This document shows, in pieces, positions 1 through 7,018 of a stretch of DNA of 21,447 bases. The notes under the pieces are model-generated. The model did no database searches, was not told where the DNA came from, and was given only the letters and a program-made list of their open reading frames with translations. Position 1 is the stretch's first letter, and every line of letters begins with the position of its first letter. Both the position numbers and the translations under genes were made by a program. Source of the stretch: Lactonifactor sp. BIOML-A5 (lineage in GTDB: Bacteria; Bacillota; Clostridia; Lachnospirales; Lachnospiraceae); assembly GCF_009677585.1 (NCBI RefSeq), contig NZ_WKYV01000024.1, positions 1-21,447 of the forward strand. Reading direction: 5' to 3'.

Positions 1-8
1 ATAATTTT

Positions 9-48
9 CAGGGGCAGGCGTGATTCGTATGAATCACGCCTGCCCCTG
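9..48 (-). terminator. Perfect 18-bp hairpin, likely end of the AraC-type gene transcript
   Basis: Bases 9-26 are the exact reverse complement of 31-48, leaving a GTAT loop. The hairpin lies 37 bases past the stop of the minus-strand regulator gene, where a transcription terminator is expected. The sequence after the stem on the minus strand is A/T-rich but has no clean T-tract, so the terminator call is moderate; it could also serve a gene left of the window. Confidence 0.5.
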
Positions 49-84
49 TGTAGGGCTATCTATTTCCCGACAGCCCCCTTTCTG

Positions 85-960
85 CTATAAATCTCTCACC
101 TTTGCCCACAATTCAATGCAGGAGTCCTTCTCAAACGGACGGAAATACTTTTGGATTAGTATATTTTCAGGAATGAGGCTGTGGGCGGGCAGCCATACGT
201 CATACAGATATTTGCTGGCTTTATATAATGCTTCATCTACCAATAGTTCGAAAGTCTCCGCAGTATACCGGCATACAATATATGTGCCTGCCGGCATAAT
301 GCGGGTCTCGCCGCCTCCCGTGCCCCAGATATCCTCAACACCTACAAAGTAGTTAAAATATCCCGGACAATCGGAAAGGGTTAAAATATCTACCCCAACC
401 GCACTGTCAGGCAGGTCTCGGGTTACGGTATCCCACAGATCTGTGAGCATATTTACCTTCGGCTGGCCGAGTTCCTCTGTTTTGGCGAGCTTACTTTGCC
501 CGGAGAATACAATATCCTGTTCCACCAGACGGCGGGAGATTTCCAAAACCATCTGATCCGTAACGAGAGGTTCCTGCATATCTGCCATTGTATGGTTCAA
601 AGACAGATCCGGCTTCTGGTAAACGTCCAGATGAACCTCACTCTTGCGGTAAGCATCCGGTGTAATCCCGTATACTTCCTTAAAGATGGAAGAAAATGAA
701 CTGTGACTCTGAAATCCGCATGCCAATGCCACCTCAAGAATACTTTTTTCTTTTTCTTCTCTCAGCAGTCTGATCGATCTGGCCAGACGCCGTAATCGGA
801 TATACTCCATAACGCTTTTTCCTGTCAGCCGCTGGAACAGCCGCTGAAAATAAAATTTTGACAGATGACAGGCGGATGCCAGATCCTCTATGCGTATTTC
901 TTCCCCGCAATGTGCCTCAATATAATCTACAGCAATTTGAATAGATTCCCATGCGTACAT
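85..960 (-). CDS. AraC-family transcriptional regulator with GyrI-like effector-binding domain
   Basis: This 291-residue protein begins with an AraC/XylS-type DNA-binding domain, roughly residues 5-106. It has two helix-turn-helix units, the second ending in the typical family signature around GFQSHSSFSSIFKEVYGITP. From about residue 125 to the end it resembles the GyrI-like (SOUL/effector-binding) domain, with an E-DIWGTGGGE-like segment and a PAGTY strand. This architecture, with the DNA-binding domain first and the GyrI-like domain second, is that of regulators sensing small hydrophobic or cationic ligands (Rob/BmrR-like logic). The start is supported by AGGAGGT about 8 bases upstream. It is divergent from the PNPOx-sirtuin-macrodomain operon and may control it, but the sequence does not prove this. 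The ligand is unknown. Confidence 0.93.
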   Translation of the reverse strand: MYAWESIQIAVDYIEAHCGEEIRIEDLASACHLSKFYFQRLFQRLTGKSVMEYIRLRRLARSIRLLREEKEKSILEVALACGFQSHSSFSSIFKEVYGITPDAYRKSEVHLDVYQKPDLSLNHTMADMQEPLVTDQMVLEISRRLVEQDIVFSGQSKLAKTEELGQPKVNMLTDLWDTVTRDLPDSAVGVDILTLSDCPGYFNYFVGVEDIWGTGGGETRIMPAGTYIVCRYTAETFELLVDEALYKASKYLYDVWLPAHSLIPENILIQKYFRPFEKDSCIELWAKVRDL

Positions 961-981
961 AATCGCTACCTCCTGAACTGT

Positions 982-990
982 ATTCTACCA
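982..990 (-). promoter_or_regulatory. Possible extended -10 promoter of the AraC-type regulator
   Basis: On the minus strand TGGTAGAAT reads as an extended -10 element (TGn followed by TAGAAT) 22 bases upstream of the start codon. No convincing -35 hexamer lies at the usual distance, which extended -10 promoters can tolerate. The implied leader is very short, so this is tentative. Confidence 0.3.
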
Positions 991-1040
991 TGAATCCGAA
1001 AAAGATATTTGCTCCAGAATGCCTTTTTGCATATTTTGTG

Positions 1041-1073
1041 CTGACAGTCACATGGTATCCTTTGTATACTATG
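1041..1073 (+). promoter_or_regulatory. Promoter with overlapping dyad operator for the flavoprotein-SirTM-macrodomain operon
   Basis: CTGACA (1041-1046) and TATACT (1065-1070) form a good sigma-A promoter with an 18-base spacer. A 23-base imperfect dyad (1051-1073, arms CATGGTAT and GTATACTATG) covers the spacer and the -10 box. This is a classic position for a repressor, and GTATAC-type half sites recall HxlR or MerR-like operators. Two copies of an AAGTGC-TA element (1082-1090 and 1101-1109) follow. The 277 bases between the divergent genes hold no coding sequence. Confidence 0.5.
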
Positions 1074-1237
1074 CCTCTGATAAGTGCCTATCCCACTTCA
1101 AAGTGCGTACTTTTCAAAAGATACCAAAGGTTTTATGATACTTGTATAGACAGCGGCTGTTATAGGTAACTCAAAATATCTGCGGGGCAGCTTTCCAGTC
1201 GTGCCCTGGTATGTAAATGTGAAAGGAAGCAGAGAAA

Positions 1238-1633
1238 ATGAAGAAAGTAGTAGAATTTTTACAGGCAAATCCGGTACAGTATCTGGCAACCGTCGGCAGA
1301 GACGGGAAGGCAAAATGCCGTCCGTTTATGTTCTGCTTTGAAAAAGACGGTAGGCTGTGGTTTTGCACGAATAACCAGAAAGAAGTTTATAAGGATATGC
1401 AGGAGAACCCGGAAGTGGAGATTAGCATATCCGATGCATCCTATGCCTGGCTTCGTCTGCATGGAAGAGCTGTGTTTGAAGACAACATGGAAGTGAAGGA
1501 AGGCTGCATGGAAAATCCTATAGTGAAAGGGCAGTATAATACCGCTGACAATCCAATCTTTGTGGTATTTTATCTGGACCATCCCCACGGCGTGATTGCT
1601 GATTTTTCCGGCAATCCTCCTTATGAATTTTAG
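1238..1633 (+). CDS. Pyridoxamine 5'-phosphate oxidase-like (PNPOx-like) flavin-binding protein
   Basis: This 131-residue protein is a single split-barrel domain of the small PNPOx-like class. It opens with VVEFLQANPVQYLATVGRDG, then RPFMF and a strand pair around GRLWFCTNNQKEVYKDM, the usual FMN-contact region. Family members bind FMN, or sometimes F420 or heme; the substrate of this subgroup is unknown and no pyridoxine role should be assumed. AGGAA precedes the ATG. The stop codon is only 11 bases before the preferred sirtuin start, so the two genes are almost certainly co-transcribed. ADP-ribosylating sirtuin operons in staphylococci and streptococci are also linked to flavin enzymes, so a redox link is plausible (inference). 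It may be a partner or target of the downstream pair. Confidence 0.88.
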   Translation: MKKVVEFLQANPVQYLATVGRDGKAKCRPFMFCFEKDGRLWFCTNNQKEVYKDMQENPEVEISISDASYAWLRLHGRAVFEDNMEVKEGCMENPIVKGQYNTADNPIFVVFYLDHPHGVIADFSGNPPYEF

Positions 1634-1644
1634 AGGTGAGTACT

Positions 1645-2535
1645 GTGGATGCCATTGCAGAACTGTGTGCAAAGCTTAAGCAGGCAGAGGCTGTCATTGT
1701 AGGGGCAGGGGCCGGTCTTTCTGCCTCTGCCGGTTTTTCCTATAAGGGAGAGCGTTTTCGCCAATATTTTGGGGACTTTGCAGAAAAATACCACTTCGAT
1801 GATATGTACTCCGGAGGGTTTTACCCCTACGATACGCTGGAGGAATACTGGGCCTACTGGAGCCGGTATATTTGGATTAACCGCTATATGGATGCCCCCA
1901 AGCCTGTCTATCAGGAACTTTTGGAATTGCTGAGAGATAAAGAGTACTTTGTACTCACTACAAATGTTGACCACCAGTTTCAAATCGCCGGATTTGACAA
2001 GCAGCGGCTGTTTTATACACAGGGGGATTACGGACTGTTCCAGTGCAGCAAGCCCTGTCACAGGAAAACCTACGACAATAAAGAAATCATCCGCCGGATG
2101 TTTGAACAGCAGAAAAACATGCTGGTTCCCAGGGATCTGATTCCCCGCTGTCCGGTGTGCGGCAGGCCGATGAGTATGAATCTCCGTGCGGATCAAACCT
2201 TTGTTGAAGATCAGGGATGGCATCTCGCCGCGGAAAGATACGAATTGTTTCTGCAGCGGCATCAGAACCGGCGGCTGCTGTTTCTGGAGCTGGGTACCGG
2301 TTATAATACTCCGGGCATTATAAAATACCCGTTTTGGCAGATGACGCAACAGGAATCCGGGGCTTTTTATATCTGTGTCAATAACACAGAGGCGTTTGCC
2401 CCCAAAGAAATATACGGCAGGTCCCTGTGCATTGACAGAGACATCGGAGAGGTCCTGGGGAGAGCACTGACATGGAACATGCAGGCGTATACCGGGATAA
2501 AGTCTGAGGAAGGAGCAGATCATGAATCAGGATGA
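1645..2535 (+). CDS. SirTM-type sirtuin, predicted protein ADP-ribosyltransferase
   Basis: This is a Sir2-fold NAD-dependent enzyme. The first strand and NAD loop are IVGAGAGLSASAGFSY, the NAD pocket has TTNVDHQFQ, and a four-cysteine zinc site is formed by CSKPC and CPVC. In canonical deacylase sirtuins the catalytic residue is a His before Gly; here the site reads YTQGDYG, so the His is a Gln. The Asn, Asp and Gln retained here are those known to be needed by class M sirtuins, which ADP-ribosylate proteins instead of deacetylating them. The GTG at 1645 is preferred because AGAGGTGA sits about 5 bases upstream; an in-frame GTG at 1636 would add three residues but would overlap that ribosome binding site. 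The gene overlaps the macrodomain gene by 14 bases, the family's usual partner. No deacetylase activity should be assumed from the Sir2 label. Confidence 0.9.
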   Translation: MDAIAELCAKLKQAEAVIVGAGAGLSASAGFSYKGERFRQYFGDFAEKYHFDDMYSGGFYPYDTLEEYWAYWSRYIWINRYMDAPKPVYQELLELLRDKEYFVLTTNVDHQFQIAGFDKQRLFYTQGDYGLFQCSKPCHRKTYDNKEIIRRMFEQQKNMLVPRDLIPRCPVCGRPMSMNLRADQTFVEDQGWHLAAERYELFLQRHQNRRLLFLELGTGYNTPGIIKYPFWQMTQQESGAFYICVNNTEAFAPKEIYGRSLCIDRDIGEVLGRALTWNMQAYTGIKSEEGADHESG

Positions 2536-3346
2536 GAGATTGGATAAATTGCTGCGAGGATTCTGTGAGGACTCTTTGGATTACAAAAATCTGAATGTGG
2601 AGAAAGAAGAGAGGAGGGACGTTCTGCGCGCCCTTATGAATCTCCGGATGCCCGGGCCGCTTCCGGAGAAGCTTCTGCAGCTTCAGGACGATTTCCTCCG
2701 GGAAGAAGCTATGGAGAAGGGAATCATAACCCCGGAACAGATTCCTTCTGTGAAAGAACAATATGGAGTCTCTGGTGGGCTTGCTGAGAGGATTTCGGTG
2801 TGGCAGGGAGATATTACCAGGCTTGCTGCAGATGCTATTGTCAATGCGGCAAACTCCGGAATGCTGGGATGCTTTGTTCCCTGCCACAGATGTATTGACA
2901 ATGCCATTCACTCCGCCGCAGGAGTACAGCTGCGACAGGCGTGCTATGAAATTATGGAAAAAAAACGAGAACTATACGGGGCCGATTATGAGGAACCTAC
3001 CGGTGCCGCAGAGATAACTCCGGCTTACAACCTGCCCGCAAACTATGTGATCCATACGGTGGGTCCTATTGTGTACGGGAGCCTCAGCCCCTCCCTGGAG
3101 CAGGACTTGGGAAATTGTTATCGGTCATGCTTGAAGTGTGCCTCCGCATACAACATAAAAAGTCTCGCGTTCTGCTGTATTTCCACAGGAGAATTTCATT
3201 TTCCAAATGAAAGAGCGGCAGAGATAGCTGTGAAAACAGTTGTGTCGTATCTGGAAGGGCATGCAGAATTAGAAAAGATTATCTTTAATGTATATAAAGA
3301 TTGCGATCTGGCCATCTATCAATCTGTCATAGGGCAGGGGATCTGA
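2522..3346 (+). CDS. Zinc-dependent macrodomain protein, predicted protein-ADP-ribose hydrolase
   Basis: This 274-residue protein has a helical N-terminal extension (about 1-85) and then a macrodomain. The ADP-ribose pocket shows WQGDITRLAADAIVNAANS at about 94-112. Next comes GCFVPCHRCIDNAIHSAAG at 116-134, the signature of the zinc-containing macrodomains, with C117, H122 and C124 as likely metal ligands. The phosphate loop CISTGEFHFPNERAA follows at 219-233. In characterised relatives this enzyme removes ADP-ribose placed by the partner SirTM. Its ATG lies inside the end of the sirtuin gene, preceded by GAAGGAG, so translation is probably coupled. The pair forms a writer and eraser module. 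The usual lipoyl-carrier (GcvH-L) and lipoate ligase genes are not next to it, so the modified protein is unknown. Confidence 0.92.
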   Translation: MNQDERLDKLLRGFCEDSLDYKNLNVEKEERRDVLRALMNLRMPGPLPEKLLQLQDDFLREEAMEKGIITPEQIPSVKEQYGVSGGLAERISVWQGDITRLAADAIVNAANSGMLGCFVPCHRCIDNAIHSAAGVQLRQACYEIMEKKRELYGADYEEPTGAAEITPAYNLPANYVIHTVGPIVYGSLSPSLEQDLGNCYRSCLKCASAYNIKSLAFCCISTGEFHFPNERAAEIAVKTVVSYLEGHAELEKIIFNVYKDCDLAIYQSVIGQGI

Positions 3347-3882
3347 TCATTTTTGCGAGAGTAATTGTTCTGCACAGCCGGATTGAATGGCACTGATGTT
3401 TCTTGCAATTCTCTCATTCGGCGGGATATCTTTCGTAACAACCGCCCTTACGCCGATCACGGCTCCGTCACCAATGGTTACCTCCGCAAGAATGACAGCT
3501 TAATAACCAATCCACACATCATTACCTATCAGAATATCTCCTTTATTGTCCAAGGAAACGGCACCTCCTTCCTGTCCAGTCTCCATTCTTCAAAAAAGAG
3601 TGGGAAAGGATAAATAGAGAGGGAGTTCAACGAATGATTCGCGCTGTTAAGCAGGAATTTGGCACCGCAGGCTATGGAGCAGAACTTGCCAATGATAAGT
3701 TTGTCCCTGATCACAGGATAATGGTACAACACGTTATTTATTTCAAACATGGCAGGGTCATTCTTAAAATCGTTGTACATCGTATAATTTCCAACCTCTA
3801 TATTGGGATTCGTAATCACGTTTCTCAGATATATGGTCTGTTTATCTCCGGTACGGAGATATATTTTTTTAGAATCAGTCAT
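3347..3882 (-). pseudogene. Broken Vat/CatB-like xenobiotic acetyltransferase (hexapeptide repeat)
   Basis: The first 110 codons (3882 down to about 3555) encode a clear xenobiotic acetyltransferase N-terminus: SKKIYLRTGDKQ, a GNYTMYND strand, KLIIGKFCSIACGAKFLLNS and the family His in ANHSLNSLSIYPF (H83). Around 3551-3560 the frame shifts. The continuation in another frame reads LDNKGDILIGNDVWIGY, then an in-frame TAA at 3500-3502, then AVILAEVTIGDGAVIG and AVVTKDIPP. After that the match is lost and a stop occurs at 3347-3349. The start region is intact, with GGAGG 7 bases before the ATG, so decay is probably recent. The intact family acetylates streptogramin A, chloramphenicol or unknown hydroxylated molecules. 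With one frameshift, one stop and an altered C-terminus, this copy should be non-functional. It ends next to the stop of the convergent macrodomain gene. Confidence 0.85.
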
Positions 3883-3963
3883 TTCAAATCCTCCATTAAA
3901 GGGAATGGTATGCCAGGGGGGCTATATGTCTATGAGTATAACATCTGGTTGTTCCATATTTGA

Positions 3964-4303
3964 GATAATACAGGCATGGCTGACGCAGGGGAGCCCTCGT
4001 TTCGGAAGCTGAAGGAAACCATTGGACCTAATCATGCGCTTCCTTCGGATATACTATCGGGCGCGAGGCCAGTGATAGCTTACTTTATAGCTTTTTCAGC
4101 AGCAGGCTGGGCAGTATATTATCACAGACCTGAGCCTTACTCCAACAAAAAGACCTGACTGAGAGTACTGTCTTTATAAACGATACGGAAGCTGCGGCAG
4201 GTGTGTGGAGCGGTGTGTGAACCTTCGGAAAGTGTATTTGCGGGGTTCCCTGTTCTGTGAAGGCCCCCGGGTGAATGAAAAACATTATATTGATCAGAAG
4301 TAA
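3964..4303 (+). pseudogene. Decayed remnant of a QueG-like double 4Fe-4S cluster protein
   Basis: Two pieces of one protein family can be read in different frames. The first (about 3964-4096) gives ADAGEPSFRKLKE, then IGPNHALPSDIL and GARPVIAYFIAF, resembling the N-terminal half of clostridial proteins labelled epoxyqueuosine reductase-like or 4Fe-4S double cluster proteins. The second (about 4106-4303) gives AGQYIITDLSLTPTKRPD, a TGA at 4160-4162, then EYCLYKRYGSCGRCVERC, a typical Cys-rich cluster loop of the same family. About a hundred central residues are missing, the frames do not join and the N-terminus is absent. It is therefore a pseudogene. The assignment rests on motif recall; a protein search with both pieces would settle it. 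Confidence 0.7.
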
Positions 4304-4359
4304 AGGCTGTCCACAGACAAAAGTCATAGCCTTTCTTATTTTTGTAAGAAATTGTCACG

Positions 4360-4397
4360 AAATTATCTTATAAAAGAAAATTATCATAAATTATCTT
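4360..4397. promoter_or_regulatory. Cluster of three AAATTATC repeats next to the proC promoter, candidate operator
   Basis: AAATTATC occurs at 4360-4367, 4378-4385 and 4388-4395, the last running into the -35 box. The middle copy is part of ATTATCAT (4380-4387), a string also found twice upstream of the glycyl radical enzyme gene (7729-7736, and reversed at 7680-7687). The nearby XRE-cupin regulator is the obvious candidate binder; this is inference. Confidence 0.4.
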
Positions 4398-4424
4398 GAC
4401 GGGATAAAAAGCTTACTATATACT
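4396..4424 (+). promoter_or_regulatory. Promoter of the proC-mttB-like operon
   Basis: TTGACG (4396-4401) and TATACT (4419-4424) are separated by 17 bases, a near-consensus sigma-A promoter. Transcription should start near 4431, giving a leader of about 90 bases before proC. No riboswitch fold was recognised in that leader. Confidence 0.7.
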
Positions 4425-4520
4425 ATACGTAAAGGGGGACAGATAAAACAAATTGGCTAATGTCCTCAACTCGAAAATTTAATTGCGTATGAAGCGCAGG
4501 GGAAAGGATGGGTTCATAAA

Positions 4521-5327
4521 ATGAGCACAACAGTTAGATGTATTGGGGCCGGAAACATCGTAAAGGCAATTCTTTCAGGGGTGGAGAGGAGCGGTGTTTA
4601 CAGTCCGGAAGAGATGGCGATCTTTGATATTTCGCCAGCCGTACGGGAAGAGTTCAAAAGGAGAGGCTATACTGCGTTTGAATCTATTGGGGAATTGGTA
4701 AAAGGGGCTCCTATTGTTTTGGTCGCTGTGACGCCTCAGGTGATTAGTTCTATTATTCAAGAGGTTAAGGAGGCTCTATCCCCAGAAACCGTGTTGCTTT
4801 CCGTTGTGGCAGGTATGAGCACGGACTGGTATCGCGAGAGGCTGGGAGATAAGTGTAAAGTTGTAAGGTGCATGCCTACCCTGACGGCTCAGGCGGGAAT
4901 GGGAGCTTTTGCGATTTCCCGAGCACCCGCGGTATCGGGTGGGGATTTTGAGGAGGTAAATCGTTTCCTGTCAAGCTGCGGTATCGTTGAGGAGATACCA
5001 GAGACTCTTATGTGCGAAGTTGTTCCTATAAATGGTTCAGCTCCGGCTTATTTTTATCATATGGCCCGGGTAGCAGTAGAAGAAGCGGTACATATGGGTT
5101 TTGATGAAAAGACTGCGCTGCGGCTGTTCGCTCAGACAATGAAGGGCAGTGCTGAGATGCTTCTGAATTCAGGAATGAGCGCAGAGACGCTGGAAAATAA
5201 GCTGCGCCTTCCGGGGGGGACGACTCTTGCTGCGCTTGATAAAATGGATGAACTTGGCTTTGACACCTGCCTGAAAGAAGGTATAAAGGCCTGTGTTGAC
5301 CGCTGCAGGGAGCTGGGGCAGCTGTAA
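4521..5327 (+). CDS. proC: Pyrroline-5-carboxylate reductase family protein (ProC-like)
   Basis: The 268-residue length matches P5C reductase, which reduces delta-1-pyrroline-5-carboxylate to proline with NAD(P)H in the cytoplasm. The Rossmann loop is CIGAGNIVKAILSG (7-20), followed by VAVTPQ (68-73). The C-terminal dimer domain has GSAPAY (172-177) and the strong family signature LPGGTT (230-235). Two conserved spots deviate: the usual MPNTP is MPTLT (118-122), and the usual GSGPAY is GSAPAY. Both lie near the substrate pocket in the family, so the true substrate may be a variant such as N-methyl-pyrroline carboxylate (inference). It is the first gene of an operon with the MttB-like gene, 33 bases apart. 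Proximity to a HypD-like glycyl radical enzyme is typical of hydroxyproline-use clusters, where ProC reduces the dehydration product. Confidence 0.9.
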   Translation: MSTTVRCIGAGNIVKAILSGVERSGVYSPEEMAIFDISPAVREEFKRRGYTAFESIGELVKGAPIVLVAVTPQVISSIIQEVKEALSPETVLLSVVAGMSTDWYRERLGDKCKVVRCMPTLTAQAGMGAFAISRAPAVSGGDFEEVNRFLSSCGIVEEIPETLMCEVVPINGSAPAYFYHMARVAVEEAVHMGFDEKTALRLFAQTMKGSAEMLLNSGMSAETLENKLRLPGGTTLAALDKMDELGFDTCLKEGIKACVDRCRELGQL

Positions 5328-5360
5328 GCATCAAATAAAATAAAAAAGGGAGAAAAACTT

Positions 5361-6770
5361 ATGCAGAGATATCAGGTTTTATCACAAAATGAAATCGAAC
5401 AGATCCATGAAAATACACTTCGCATTATGGAAAATATCGGAGTGGTTATGACGTATCAGCCTGCAAGAGACATTTTGGAAAAGGGCGGTGCCATACTAGA
5501 CGGCGAACGAGTGCGGTTTCCGCAAAAGCTGGTTGAGAAGGAATTGAAAAATGTTCCATCATCCTTTACTATGTATGCCCGTAATCCGAAATACAATGTG
5601 ACTCTTAACACGGAAGATTCTGTGTATGCCGGTCCGAACTGTCCTCCGTTTGTTACAGATAGGGACAGAGGCAGACGCCCGGGAACTCTGGCTGATTTTA
5701 TTGAAATTATTAAGATCTGCGATCGGCTGAAAAATGTTGATATCCAGAGCCAGATTCCCTGTGAACCAGGGGATGTTGAGGTGGCAAGGCGTCCCGATGT
5801 TATGCTTTATAATACATTAAAGTACAGTGAGAAGCCTTTTATGGGGAGCTCTCTGGGGTATGAAAATGCGAAGAGGGGGATTGAAATGGCCTCTCTTGCA
5901 TTTGGCGGTATGGAAGCAATAAAGGAAAAGCCAATTATGGCCTCTATTCCCTGCACACTGACACCTCTTGCCTATGATGACAGCATGCTGGGTGCCCTGA
6001 TGGCTTATGCAGAGGCGCGTCAGCCCCAATTGATTAATTCTCTTGCTATCGCAGGAATGACAGCTCCAACTACTCTGGCCGGCTTGGTTTCGGTTCAGAA
6101 TGCAGAGGTTCTGGCGGGGATTGTTCTGGCTCAGCTTATTAGCCCGGGGACTCCTATTGTATACTCGGGTGCCGGAGCAAATGCGGAGATGTCCAGCGGG
6201 GTATTATCCATTGGTTCCCCGGAGCATGCCCTGGTTTCCCTGGTTGTGGGTCAGCTGGCAAAATATTATCAGATTCCATGCAGAATCAGCGGTGCACTTT
6301 CTGATTCTAAATTGGTGGATGCACAGGCAGGTTATGAATCAGCGGTGACTCTCACGATGGGACAGATGGCAGGTGGGAATTTTATTCTTCATGGTGTAGG
6401 GATTATAGAAGGCTATAACTGTACCTCTTTGGAAAAATTGATTATTGATAATGAGATTATTGGCTATATGAAACGAATCAATAAAGGGGTAGCTGTCAAC
6501 GAAGAAACACTTGCATATGATGTGATAGAAGAAATAGGGCCTAAGGGAACCTTTCTTATACATGATCATACACTGGAGAATTTTCGGGATGAATTCTACA
6601 TGCCGACAATCGGTGACCGGTGGGTGTATGAACAGTGGAAGAGCAGAGGCGGTCTTTCTGTCGAAGAGCGGGCCAATAAGAAATGGAAAGAAATATTGGA
6701 AAATTACGGAGAACCTACATTGCCTAACGATATCGATGCAGAACTGCAGAAGTTTATGGAAATATATTAG
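5361..6770 (+). CDS. MttB-family methyltransferase (non-pyrrolysine), predicted betaine N-demethylase
   Basis: This 469-residue protein belongs to the trimethylamine methyltransferase family, a TIM barrel that moves a methyl group from a quaternary or tertiary amine to a corrinoid protein. Family marks include ENIGVVM near residue 25, YAGPNCPPFV near 89, TLADF near 109, SLGYENA near 164 and the barrel-end segment SDSKLVDAQAGYES at 314-327. In true MttB that last segment holds pyrrolysine; here it is an ordinary sense codon. The gene therefore belongs to the large non-Pyl group, whose known members demethylate glycine betaine, proline betaine, carnitine or gamma-butyrobetaine. GGGAGAA precedes the ATG. 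No corrinoid protein or its reactivase is in the window, so the partner must be encoded elsewhere. The context with proC and a HypD-like enzyme suggests a methylated (hydroxy)proline as substrate (inference). The stop is TAG, at the normal C-terminus. Confidence 0.88.
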   Translation: MQRYQVLSQNEIEQIHENTLRIMENIGVVMTYQPARDILEKGGAILDGERVRFPQKLVEKELKNVPSSFTMYARNPKYNVTLNTEDSVYAGPNCPPFVTDRDRGRRPGTLADFIEIIKICDRLKNVDIQSQIPCEPGDVEVARRPDVMLYNTLKYSEKPFMGSSLGYENAKRGIEMASLAFGGMEAIKEKPIMASIPCTLTPLAYDDSMLGALMAYAEARQPQLINSLAIAGMTAPTTLAGLVSVQNAEVLAGIVLAQLISPGTPIVYSGAGANAEMSSGVLSIGSPEHALVSLVVGQLAKYYQIPCRISGALSDSKLVDAQAGYESAVTLTMGQMAGGNFILHGVGIIEGYNCTSLEKLIIDNEIIGYMKRINKGVAVNEETLAYDVIEEIGPKGTFLIHDHTLENFRDEFYMPTIGDRWVYEQWKSRGGLSVEERANKKWKEILENYGEPTLPNDIDAELQKFMEIY

Positions 6771-6802
6771 CAGGAGTATGCTTTTGGGCTAAGTATAATT
6801 TA

Positions 6803-6858
6803 GAGAAAAGAATCTCCCGGAGGATTGTTCATACAGACCTCCGGGAGATTCTTTTCTC
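6803..6858 (+). terminator. Strong terminator after the MttB-like gene
   Basis: Bases 6803-6823 and 6838-6858 form a perfect 21-bp stem with a 14-base loop. The descending arm ends in a T-rich stretch (ATTCTTTTCTC). It closes the proC-mttB-like operon 33 bases after the stop and separates it from the regulator gene. Confidence 0.85.
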
Positions 6859-6909
6859 GTATTCTGCTGACATAAAGAGAAGAAAATCCGGACAAATAGA
6901 GAAAATTAC

Positions 6910-6938
6910 TTATCATTCTCTCTGCCTTATGTTATACT
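6910..6938 (+). promoter_or_regulatory. Promoter of the XRE-cupin regulator
   Basis: An extended -10 box TGTTATACT (TG at 6930-6931, TATACT at 6933-6938) is preceded by TTATCA (6910-6915) as a weak -35 with a 17-base spacer. The -35 is itself a TTATCAT element, the motif repeated at the two neighbouring catabolic promoters, so autoregulation is possible. Confidence 0.55.
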
Positions 6939-7018
6939 TTATCGTACGGTTAAGGCTGTATACCCGCCCTTAGAAGGACGGCACTGTGAGAAATCAACTT
7001 AAGAACGAGGAAATAAAT

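Noticed and set aside
1645..2535. Calling the sirtuin an NAD-dependent deacetylase
   Set aside because: The catalytic His is replaced by Gln and the gene is overlapped with a zinc macrodomain, which are the marks of ADP-ribosylating SirTM enzymes.
3634..4012. Plus-strand ORFs across 3634-4012
   Set aside because: They lie antisense to the acetyltransferase remnant or in its upstream region, lack ribosome binding sites and resemble no protein family.
6768..6770. TAG codon at the end of the MttB-like gene as a possible pyrrolysine codon
   Set aside because: It lies at the normal C-terminus, far from the family's pyrrolysine position (here an ordinary codon near residue 315-320). The sequence after it (about ten codons to the next TAG) has no family similarity.
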